Shown: piece by piece, positions 1-4,927 of the stretch | How positions within the stretch are numbered: position 1 is the first letter of the stretch | Layout: each line of letters starts with the position of its first letter | Assembly (NCBI GenBank): GCA_025934475.1 | Contig: JAICXZ010000291.1 | Span: 1 to 5,304 of the forward strand | Origin: Mucilaginibacter sp. | GTDB lineage: Bacteria > Bacteroidota > Bacteroidia > Sphingobacteriales > Sphingobacteriaceae | Reading direction: 5' to 3' | DNA length: 5,304 bases | The notes under the pieces: model-generated | What the model was told of the DNA's origin: nothing | What the model saw: the letters and a program-made list of their open reading frames with translations, nothing else | Database searches by the model: none | Position numbers and translations under genes: made by a program

Positions 1-416
1 CGGTGCGATTGCCATACAAATGAGTGTTTTCCATCACCTTTGCCGCCCATCAAATACAATGTCTGACCATCGGGCGAGAAAGTCGGTGCGGCATAGTGAG
101 CAAACAATACAAAAGGGCCGTTCCATTTGCCACGCTCATATTTAAAATATCTTGTTTTTGTTGGGTTGCTATTAAACCACGTATTGCTGCTGGGATAGTA
201 AAACTCTTTGCCATCAGCAGAAAAAGCTACCCTGTCGAATGGGAAGGTGTCTCTTTTCATCAATAAGTTTTCAGCGAAAACTTTGGGCGTATCGCCGGGC
301 GGGGTTTGCCCCAGGTAGGCATCTTTGCTTTTCCAGAACTTACCCTGGGCGTGTAGCGACAGGCCCAAGCAGGTGGAAAGGGCATATAATAATAATAGCT
401 TTTTCATGATCTTCAT
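1..416 (-). CDS. Exported PD40 (WD40-like) beta-propeller protein, N-terminal part
   Basis: This gene begins on the minus strand at 416 (ATG) and runs off the left edge, so only the first 138 codons are present. A second in-frame ATG at 407 (MKKLLLLYALS...) is equally possible, and neither has a clear Shine-Dalgarno. The start encodes a Sec-type signal peptide (about residues 1-24) with a Lys-rich n-region, a Leu-rich core and a likely cleavage near HAQ/G, so the product is probably periplasmic or surface-exposed. After it come DAYLGQTPPGDTPKVFAENL and two PD40-type strand motifs, VAFSADGKEFYY (63-74) and PTFSPDGQTLYL (111-122), which match TolB/PD40 propeller blades. In Bacteroidota such proteins often have a peptide- or glycan-binding or enzymatic C-terminal part, but nothing here shows which. 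It is divergent from the putative membrane regulator at 631. The family is fairly sure; the function is unknown. Confidence 0.8.
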   Translation of the reverse strand, partial: MKIMKKLLLLYALSTCLGLSLHAQGKFWKSKDAYLGQTPPGDTPKVFAENLLMKRDTFPFDRVAFSADGKEFYYPSSNTWFNSNPTKTRYFKYERGKWNGPFVLFAHYAAPTFSPDGQTLYLMGGKGDGKHSFVWQSH

Positions 417-450
417 TTCGAATAATTTGCTCGCAATTAGTTGCACTACT

Positions 451-481
451 CAAACTTAGATCAAGCGTAAAAAATGGTCAA
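451..481 (-). promoter_or_regulatory. Predicted Bacteroidota-type promoter for the PD40 gene
   Basis: Read on the minus strand there is TTG (481-479), 20 bp, then TAAGTTTG (458-451). This is an exact match to the Bacteroidota primary sigma consensus TTG-N(17-23)-TAnnTTTG. Transcription would start near 444 and give a leader of about 28 nt before the ATG at 416. The consensus is established knowledge; its use here is inferred. Confidence 0.55.
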
Positions 482-492
482 TTCATTTTCAG

Positions 493-510
493 TTCAAGTT
501 TTTTCAAGTT
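493..510. repeat. Tandem 8-bp direct repeat TTCAAGTT with 10-bp period
   Basis: TTCAAGTT occurs at 493-500 and again at 503-510, one helical turn apart. It lies just upstream of the -33 element (479-481) of the predicted PD40 promoter. This is where an activator such as a response regulator would be expected to bind, but the region is A/T-rich and chance is possible. Confidence 0.4.
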
Positions 511-578
511 TCATCGGGCTGACAAATACCCCATTAAAATATCAAAAAATTAATCTGCCCGCCTGTAACAATCGATAC

Positions 579-612
579 TTGCAATGCGTCTGTTTTAATA
601 GACGTATCTTAG
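579..612 (+). promoter_or_regulatory. Weak candidate promoter with embedded inverted repeat, upstream of the membrane regulator gene
   Basis: TTG at 579-581 is followed after 23 bp by TATCTTAG at 605-612, one base off the TAnnTTTG consensus and at the long end of allowed spacing. The start point would be near 619, with a leader of only about 12 nt before the ATG at 631. Between the two boxes sits an inverted repeat with arms ATGCGTCT (584-591) and AGACGTAT (600-607) around an 8-nt centre. The arms pair at seven of eight positions plus one G-T. The layout would suit an operator for autoregulation, but both elements are imperfect. Confidence 0.3.
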
Positions 613-630
613 AATATATTAAGCCATCGA

Positions 631-1890
631 ATGAGCCACTCCGATCTCAAACAATTGCTCCTGATCATCGAGCGTCAGCTCGACTGGGGTAACCCGTCCG
701 AATGGCAAAGCAGGGACTTTGAGATACTGAATGAACTGATACTCGAGAAGACTAAGGTTTCGCTCAGCGCTAGTACCCTGCGTCGCATTTGGGGCAGAGT
801 GGAATATAATCACCTGCCCAGCGGCACCACGCTGGATACGCTGTCGCGGTTTGCAGGATTTGATAATTGGCGGGCATTCACCAAGCGCAATGGATCAACA
901 CTTCTGATAGCCGAACCACCCGCTGCACCAGTTGCCAAACCAAGTTCGGCGCCAAGGCCATGGTTTAAGGTAGTGTTGTTCGTTGCCGCAGTTGTTATAT
1001 CGGGTATGGCCGGCATTTTTATGAAGAAAGCCGATCCGCCCATCAACAAAGACAAGTTTACTTTTTACAGCCACCCGGTTACCCGCAGCATACCTAATTC
1101 GGTAATCTTTACTTATGATGCCAGGGTTAGCCCGACCGATTCTGTTTTCATCCAGCAATCCTGGGACCCGCAGGCGCGTTCCAAAGTGGATAAGGATAAG
1201 CACCAGTTTACGTCCATTTATTTTCGGCCGGGTGTTTATCACGCCAAACTCGTAGTCAATAACCAGATCGTAAAAGAACACAGGCTTATAATACCCACCG
1301 ATGGATGGCTTGCCCTTATCGGTCATGAGCCGGTGCCTGTTTATCTAGACAAAAAAGAATTCATGTATCCTGACAGGCTGCAGGTAGCAGTTCCGGTAAT
1401 CACGCAAAAAAATATTCCGCTTGACCCCGTGGCGCCCTATGTGGAGTTTTTTAACATCGGCAATTTTAAACCGGTATCCCTGCAGAACTTTTCGTTCAGT
1501 ACGTTGATCAAGGATGATTTTGAGCACGGTTCGTCACCCTGCCAGGCCATCAATGTTTATTTATTTACGGATGGCTATCCCATTATTATTCCTATGTCGA
1601 AGAAGGGTTGTGTATCCGATATCAGTGTTTTAAATGGCTATGATTTCTCTCGCGGAAAGACAAATGATCTATCTGGTTTTGGCGCTGATATGTCGCAATG
1701 GCAAAAGCTTGGCTGCAAGGCCAACGGCAATAAAATTGAATACTATGTGAATGACAAACTGGTTTTCACCACACCGATGCCTCCGTACAAAGCCAACATT
1801 GTAGGCATGAGTTTCGGTTTCCAGGGGACAGGGGCCGTTAAAGAGGTTCGATTAAAAGATGGCGCTCAAACTACATTTCAGGCTTTCTAA
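631..1890 (+). CDS. Putative membrane-bound one-component regulator: HTH-like domain, TM helix, PKD-like and lectin-like C-terminal domains
   Basis: The product is 419 aa and I know no named gene for it. Residues 1-90 are helical and look like a small HTH domain: a segment with LSASTLRRIWGR (45-56) is followed by LPSGTTLDTLSRFAGF (62-77) and DNWRAF (78-83), much like Cro/CI-type helices, though unproven. A Pro/Ala linker (94-110) leads to one transmembrane helix at about 112-130 (FKVVLFVAAVVISGMAGIF) with Lys on both sides and MKK after it. This suggests the N-terminus is in the cytoplasm and the rest is periplasmic. Residues 150-222 resemble a PKD/Ig-like fold (FTYDARV..., FRPGVYHAKLVV). Residues 272-410 look like a ConA/laminin-G-type beta sandwich (WQKLGCKANGNKIEYYVNDK). 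The ATG at 631 is taken as start, with no clear Shine-Dalgarno. A ToxR-like role as membrane sensor and DNA binder is my inference; the domain order is visible. It lies divergent to the PD40 gene and 16 bp ahead of the YCII gene. Confidence 0.75.
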   Translation: MSHSDLKQLLLIIERQLDWGNPSEWQSRDFEILNELILEKTKVSLSASTLRRIWGRVEYNHLPSGTTLDTLSRFAGFDNWRAFTKRNGSTLLIAEPPAAPVAKPSSAPRPWFKVVLFVAAVVISGMAGIFMKKADPPINKDKFTFYSHPVTRSIPNSVIFTYDARVSPTDSVFIQQSWDPQARSKVDKDKHQFTSIYFRPGVYHAKLVVNNQIVKEHRLIIPTDGWLALIGHEPVPVYLDKKEFMYPDRLQVAVPVITQKNIPLDPVAPYVEFFNIGNFKPVSLQNFSFSTLIKDDFEHGSSPCQAINVYLFTDGYPIIIPMSKKGCVSDISVLNGYDFSRGKTNDLSGFGADMSQWQKLGCKANGNKIEYYVNDKLVFTTPMPPYKANIVGMSFGFQGTGAVKEVRLKDGAQTTFQAF

Positions 1891-1906
1891 TCTAAATCTA
1901 TATAAT

Positions 1907-2251
1907 ATGACTAAGTATATCATCCTTGTTCGCGAACCTGATGGCCGGGCGGACCAACCTACCGAAGAACAACAAAAAACGCATCGCGCGAACTGGAACA
2001 AATGGTTTGAAAAATACGGCAAAGCCGGGAATTTTTTAGGCGGCAGCGCCTTATCGCTTAATGGCAAAATGATCAAAGGCCCTGAGGCCATGATTGTAGA
2101 CGATATTCACAAAGTAGACACCGAAATAATAGGCGGTTATTTATTGATACAAGCGAGTGATCTGGATTCAGCTGTGGATATCGCCAGGGAAATACCGGTA
2201 TTTGAAGTAGACGGTTACCTTGAGGTGCGTGAACTAATGGTAACCGATTAA
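1907..2251 (+). CDS. YCII-family (YciI/DGPF-like) protein
   Basis: The product is 114 aa from the ATG at 1907. The frame is open further upstream into the regulator gene, but MTKYIILVRE is the usual YCII first strand, so the later start is preferred. The fold signature is clear: an N-terminal strand, a helix with THRANWNKWFEKYGKAG (25-41), then GGSAL, KGPEAMIVDD (58-67) where relatives have DGPF, GGYLLIQASDLDSAVDIA (76-93) and a last strand YLEVREL. YCII proteins are small ferredoxin-like alpha/beta dimers, and some relatives are fused to or sit beside ECF sigma factors. The substrate or reaction of this group is unknown. Only 16 bp separate it from the regulator gene and there is no terminator between them, so the two are probably co-transcribed. 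The family call is firm, the function is not. Confidence 0.88.
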   Translation: MTKYIILVREPDGRADQPTEEQQKTHRANWNKWFEKYGKAGNFLGGSALSLNGKMIKGPEAMIVDDIHKVDTEIIGGYLLIQASDLDSAVDIAREIPVFEVDGYLEVRELMVTD

Positions 2252-2258
2252 GAGTATT

Positions 2259-2359
2259 CCTGCGCAAGCATGGAACGAAGCAACCCCAAACCGGGAAGGT
2301 ATTTGGATTTGAAAGCTGCCCCGCCGGCCGAGGTTACTCCGTTCCCTGCCTGCGGCAGG
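2259..2359. repeat. Imperfect inverted repeat of about 100 bp, dispersed-repeat-like, between convergent genes
   Basis: The left arm is 2259-2287 and the right arm 2330-2359, with about 42 bp between them. The core of the left arm, GCATGGAACGAAGCAACCCC (2268-2287), matches the reverse complement of 2330-2349 at 16 of 20 positions. The outer parts (CCTGCGCAAGCA against CCTGCCGCAGGCA) match with one gap and one mismatch. A small perfect hairpin, CCTGCC-TGC-GGCAGG, sits at 2345-2359 within the right arm. The phrase GGAACGAAGCAA resembles a palindromic intergenic repeat I recall from many bacterial genomes, but I could not check this. It fills the gap between the YCII stop (2251) and the DUF1493-like stop (2376), and could act as a two-way terminator or 3'-end stabiliser. 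Confidence 0.65.
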
Positions 2360-2375
2360 TAACTGCGAGGCATTA

Positions 2376-2735
2376 TTATTCTAATCGGCCGCTTTTTACG
2401 GCTTGCTGTAGGTTTGACACCCTGAACTTTGGTGTGTAAAGTTTGTTGGCCAGCTTTTTCACCCAGGTGTACCTGTATCCGAAAACAGACTTCATCATCT
2501 CTACTGTTACAGATCCTTTCGGGTAACCGTATTTGTACCACGTAAATCTTGAATTGTCGACACGAAATGTATCGATAAATTCGGCCAGAAAAAGATCCAT
2601 CTCGATGTCGAAAATATCAAGGTCAAGATCGATACTAGTATCAACAGTCAGCGCATCCGGATCAACCTTAGCAATCCGGTACCGGTCACAATAACCGGTA
2701 ATAAACTCTTTTAATTCGGGCAAAACTTCTTCCAT
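2376..2735 (-). CDS. DUF1493-like small acidic protein
   Basis: This encodes 119 aa from the ATG at 2735. An ATG at 2741 would add two residues (Met-Gln). The 2735 start is chosen because AGGAG (2747-2743) lies 7 nt before it but only 1 nt before the other. Residues 32-72 read DTSIDLDLDIFDIEMDLFLA followed by EFIDTFRVDNSRFTWYKYGYP. This fits the DUF1493 pattern of an acidic segment of (E/D)DL..D..D type, an aromatic-rich helix, F.VD...F and a Tyr/Pro ending, in a family often compared with acyl carrier proteins. No Ser attachment site of acyl carrier type (DSL) is present in the acidic segment. There is no signal peptide, so it is probably cytoplasmic. It is convergent with the YCII gene and separated from the upstream protease gene by a terminator, so it should have its own promoter. 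Its role is unknown. Confidence 0.7.
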   Translation of the reverse strand: MEEVLPELKEFITGYCDRYRIAKVDPDALTVDTSIDLDLDIFDIEMDLFLAEFIDTFRVDNSRFTWYKYGYPKGSVTVEMMKSVFGYRYTWVKKLANKLYTPKFRVSNLQQAVKSGRLE

Positions 2736-2742
2736 CTGCATG

Positions 2743-2747
2743 CTCCT
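2743..2747 (-). promoter_or_regulatory. Shine-Dalgarno AGGAG deciding the start at 2735
   Basis: On the minus strand AGGAG at 2747-2743 is followed by 7 nt and then the ATG at 2735. It is the only consensus ribosome binding site near any start in this window, in a phylum where such sites are usually weak or absent. Confidence 0.6.
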
Positions 2748-2839
2748 GGATGATCAGTCTGATTATAAGACAACGCTTTTTTAATACAGGTTGCATGCGG
2801 TTTAGAAATATTTTAAAAAAATCGAGTTCCGGACCAAAC

Positions 2840-2875
2840 AAAAAAGCGCTCCGGTCTTGATTCCGGAACGCCTTT
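2840..2875 (-). terminator. Intrinsic terminator after the aspartic protease gene
   Basis: The arms GCGCTCCGG (2846-2854) and CCGGAACGC (2863-2871) pair at eight of nine positions around an 8-nt loop. Read on the minus strand, the hairpin is followed directly by six T (2845-2840). It starts about 25 nt after the protease stop codon at 2896. It should prevent read-through into the DUF1493-like gene. On the plus strand the tail is only CTTTCTT, so it works best on the minus strand. Confidence 0.85.
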
Positions 2876-2895
2876 CTTTAAGATCAGTCGATATT

Positions 2896-4017
2896 TTAAT
2901 TATTTTTTACTCCAAGTTGATGCCCTTCAAAATCTAGCAGGTATGCAACATTGGTAAAAAAGTTTAAGCTTAAAACAGATACATCGCTACCTGAATATTT
3001 TGGATTCTCGATATAAGTGAGGTTATTATCGGCGGCTGTTGTGAATGAATAGTCAAATCCGGCGGTGGTAGATATAGAAACAGGTGTACCAGCGGCAAGC
3101 AGCACAGGAGTGGTATTTGTCGCTGTCTTATCCTCCAAATAGCTATATGGTTCGGTTCCAGTATCAAACAGCACGCTCGTCGATACAGATTTGCCACTAT
3201 AGTTAAGCGTTGCCGTAAAGATAGGAAGATAGCCCTCCCCCTGAACAAATGACATCGGATGCATGATGTACCCGCCGCCCGAAAGGTCGGACGAAGTGAG
3301 CCCCAGCGTGATTGCTTTGACAAACGTTCCGTTGTAGGAATAATTGGCCGTACCCAGGGCGTCTATTTTGAACCCTTTGGTTAGGCCGGTTCCCGGATCG
3401 AAATAACTGAACGGGCTTGTAATGTAGGCACCATTTTTAAAAGTCAAATCGTACTCAGGTGATACACCGAATACATCGAAATCGTGAGCGGCGAACGCTG
3501 TTCCTTTTGAGTCAAGAGCTTTGTAGTATAAAAAGAATGGAAGCCGTTTAACCGATATGTTCCCATTTGCATCACCGATGGTTACATTGGCATAAGCCAG
3601 GTTGCCGTAAACCTTATCAGTTGTGGCGTTATCATCGCCATAGGCTATCGTGTCGGCCCATTTGGTAATGGTTATGCCGTCAACAACGGTTGAATCCCCG
3701 GTAAAGTTAAATCCGCTACTGGTGATCATATTTGCCGGAAGAATTCCATTGGCGTCAATCACTAAACCACCAGACCCTGTATCAAACACCAGGTCGTAAT
3801 TGATGGACTGCGTTCCCAATTTCGTAACCGGTTCGAGTAATACTTTGTAAATGGAGGAGTCGACCTCATAAAATCCCAGTTTGGTCGGTGTTCCGACCGG
3901 GGTTACGCCGCCGTTATTGTTTGTTTTTGAATCCTTTTTGCAGGACACCATAAACAGAAACAGGCAGGGAATAGTTAAAACCAGCGCATTGCGCAGTAGG
4001 TAGCGTCTTGTCATCAT
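2896..4017 (-). CDS. Pepsin-like aspartic protease lipoprotein
   Basis: The ATG at 4017 gives 373 aa. The frame also allows a TTG start at 4059, but the later start gives a normal signal peptide. MMTRRYLLRNALVLTIPCLF is followed by FMVSC, with lipobox Cys at 26 and then KKDSK, so the protein is a lipoprotein with a short Asn/Gly/Pro-rich tether. Two lobes each carry an active-site motif: YDLVFDTGSGGLVID with Asp79, and STSVLFDTGTEPYSYL with Asp285. They are 206 residues apart, against 183 in pepsin. Between them, DTIAYGDD places Tyr126 where the pepsin flap Tyr (about 43-47 residues after the first Asp) is expected, and FDVFGVSP fits the (D)GILGLG segment. The C-terminus (about 347-373, SVLSLNFFTNVAYLLDFEGH) resembles the last pepsin strand motif, ILG..F...Y.VFD....VG. 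The mature part has no Cys besides the lipid-bearing one, hence no disulfides. Peptidase activity is inferred; substrate unknown. A retropepsin-like single lobe is excluded by the two DTG motifs. Confidence 0.8.
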   Translation of the reverse strand: MMTRRYLLRNALVLTIPCLFLFMVSCKKDSKTNNNGGVTPVGTPTKLGFYEVDSSIYKVLLEPVTKLGTQSINYDLVFDTGSGGLVIDANGILPANMITSSGFNFTGDSTVVDGITITKWADTIAYGDDNATTDKVYGNLAYANVTIGDANGNISVKRLPFFLYYKALDSKGTAFAAHDFDVFGVSPEYDLTFKNGAYITSPFSYFDPGTGLTKGFKIDALGTANYSYNGTFVKAITLGLTSSDLSGGGYIMHPMSFVQGEGYLPIFTATLNYSGKSVSTSVLFDTGTEPYSYLEDKTATNTTPVLLAAGTPVSISTTAGFDYSFTTAADNNLTYIENPKYSGSDVSVLSLNFFTNVAYLLDFEGHQLGVKNN

Positions 4018-4066
4018 ATCATTAGGGGCAATATTGGCTATAAACTTCACTTTTCCCAATTTATTA

Positions 4067-4086
4067 TACGGTATACGGATACCGTA
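4067..4086. promoter_or_regulatory. Palindrome TACGGTAT-N4-ATACCGTA, candidate operator of the protease gene
   Basis: The two 8-bp arms, 4067-4074 and 4079-4086, are perfectly complementary around ACGG. The palindrome lies 50 bp before the protease ATG (4017) and covers the start point predicted from the promoter at 4090-4123, a classic repressor position. Alternatively it could form a 5' hairpin in the protease mRNA. Confidence 0.5.
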
Positions 4087-4089
4087 ACC

Positions 4090-4123
4090 CTAAAGTAACC
4101 AATTGCCCTAAAATATTTTACAA
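4090..4123 (-). promoter_or_regulatory. Candidate promoter for the aspartic protease gene
   Basis: On the minus strand TTG (4123-4121) is followed after 23 bp by TACTTTAG (4097-4090), one base off TAnnTTTG. The start would be near 4083, giving a leader of about 66 nt to the ATG at 4017. The spacing is at the upper limit and the surroundings are A/T-rich, so this is tentative. Confidence 0.35.
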
Positions 4124-4178
4124 AAATAGTACAACGTTGTTTGATCTGAAATTTATTATTGCAATAGATTTTTCAGCA

Positions 4179-4871
4179 ATGAATATAAAAGTAATAGCTT
4201 TTGATGCCGATGATACCCTATGGGTAAACGAGCCTTACTTCCAGGCTACCGAAAAAAAGTTTTGTGAACTGATGGAGGAGTTTTTGCCGCACCAGGATAT
4301 TTCGCGCGAACTATTAAAGATTGAGATCGCCAACCTGGCGCTGTATGGGTATGGTATCAAGGGGTACATCCTTTCGATGATAGAAGCTGCGCTGAAGATA
4401 TCGGAGAACACCATCACCATCGGGGCCATCGAAAAGATCATCGGATTCGGTAAAGAATTGCTGAACGAACCGCTTGAGCTGCTTGACAATGTAAAAGAAG
4501 TACTGGAGGAACTAAAAGGACGCTATCGTATCGTTGTAGCAACCAAAGGTGACCTGCTGGACCAGGAGCGAAAACTCAAAAAATCGGGACTGAGCCATTA
4601 CTTTCACCATATTGAGGTGATGTCGGAAAAGGGTGAGGACGATTACCTAAAACTGATCAGGCACCTGGATATACCACCGGCCCAATTCATGATGATTGGC
4701 AATTCTTTAAAATCTGACGTCATCCCGGTAATCAATATCGGGGGACATGCAATTCATGTACCCTATCATACCACATGGGCGCATGAACATGTGGAGATTA
4801 CGTTGGAACATGAAAACTTTAGGCATGTGGAACAGTTGAAAGAAGTGTTGCCTTTGCTTCTATCCGAATAA
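4179..4871 (+). CDS. HAD-superfamily hydrolase (phosphatase-like)
   Basis: The ATG at 4179 gives 230 aa (MNIKVIAFDADDTLW). A TTG at 4137 in the same frame would add 14 residues of no family character, and HAD proteins normally have motif I within the first 10-15 residues, so the ATG is preferred. Motif I is FDADDTLW with nucleophile Asp9 and acid/base Asp11. Motif II is VVATKGD with Thr122. The motif III Lys is probably Lys151 (SEKGEDDY). Motif IV is MIGNSLKSD (172-180), with Asn175 and Asp180. All residues for Mg-dependent phospho-ester hydrolysis appear present. The helical stretch at about 20-100 is the alpha cap typical of the YjjG/dehalogenase-type subfamily. There is no signal peptide, so it is cytoplasmic. 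The natural substrate cannot be told from sequence. It is divergent from the protease gene and convergent with the GNAT gene. Confidence 0.88.
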   Translation: MNIKVIAFDADDTLWVNEPYFQATEKKFCELMEEFLPHQDISRELLKIEIANLALYGYGIKGYILSMIEAALKISENTITIGAIEKIIGFGKELLNEPLELLDNVKEVLEELKGRYRIVVATKGDLLDQERKLKKSGLSHYFHHIEVMSEKGEDDYLKLIRHLDIPPAQFMMIGNSLKSDVIPVINIGGHAIHVPYHTTWAHEHVEITLEHENFRHVEQLKEVLPLLLSE

Positions 4872-4889
4872 TATCGAATAATGAATGTC

Positions 4890-4927
4890 GAATATCGTAC
4901 GCCGAGTACCTTCGGTGTTCGATATTC
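4890..4927. terminator. Long hairpin between convergent HAD and GNAT genes, probably a two-way terminator or dispersed repeat
   Basis: The arms GAATATCGTACGCCGAG (4890-4906) and TTCGGTGTTCGATATTC (4911-4927) pair over 17 positions with one T-T mismatch and two G-T pairs, around a TACC loop. The element begins 18 nt after the HAD stop and its last base abuts the GNAT stop codon (4928-4930). On the plus strand a T-rich stretch, TTTCTTTTT, begins six bases after the stem. CGAATA also occurs three times just before and into the stem (4865, 4875, 4889). I recall similar CGAATA/TTCGATATTC repeats between genes in related bacteria, but have not checked. Confidence 0.6.

Noticed and set aside
474..692. 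Open frame of 72 codons on the plus strand
   Set aside because: It overlaps the start of the regulator gene and the control region, with Cys/Arg-rich sequence of no recognisable family.
895..1326. Open frame of 143 codons on the minus strand
   Set aside because: It lies wholly inside the regulator gene, shows no domain character, and the plus-strand frame has clear TM and beta-domain features.
2248..2541. Open frame on the minus strand spanning the inverted repeat
   Set aside because: It crosses the repeat and overlaps the DUF1493-like gene in another frame; composition is not protein-like.
2753..2763. Palindrome ATCAG-T-CTGAT before the DUF1493-like gene
   Set aside because: The arms are only 5 bp and no convincing promoter was found nearby, so chance is likely.
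2970..3323. Open frame of 117 codons on the minus strand
   Set aside because: It is a shadow inside the aspartic protease gene, which has its motifs in the other frame.
4018..4059. TTG start extending the protease by 14 residues
   Set aside because: It places an unusually long segment before the lipoprotein signal; MMTRRYLL at 4017 is a normal signal start.
4137..4178. TTG start extending the HAD protein by 14 residues
   Set aside because: It would push motif I further from the N-terminus than usual, and the added residues have no family match; the ATG at 4179 fits better.
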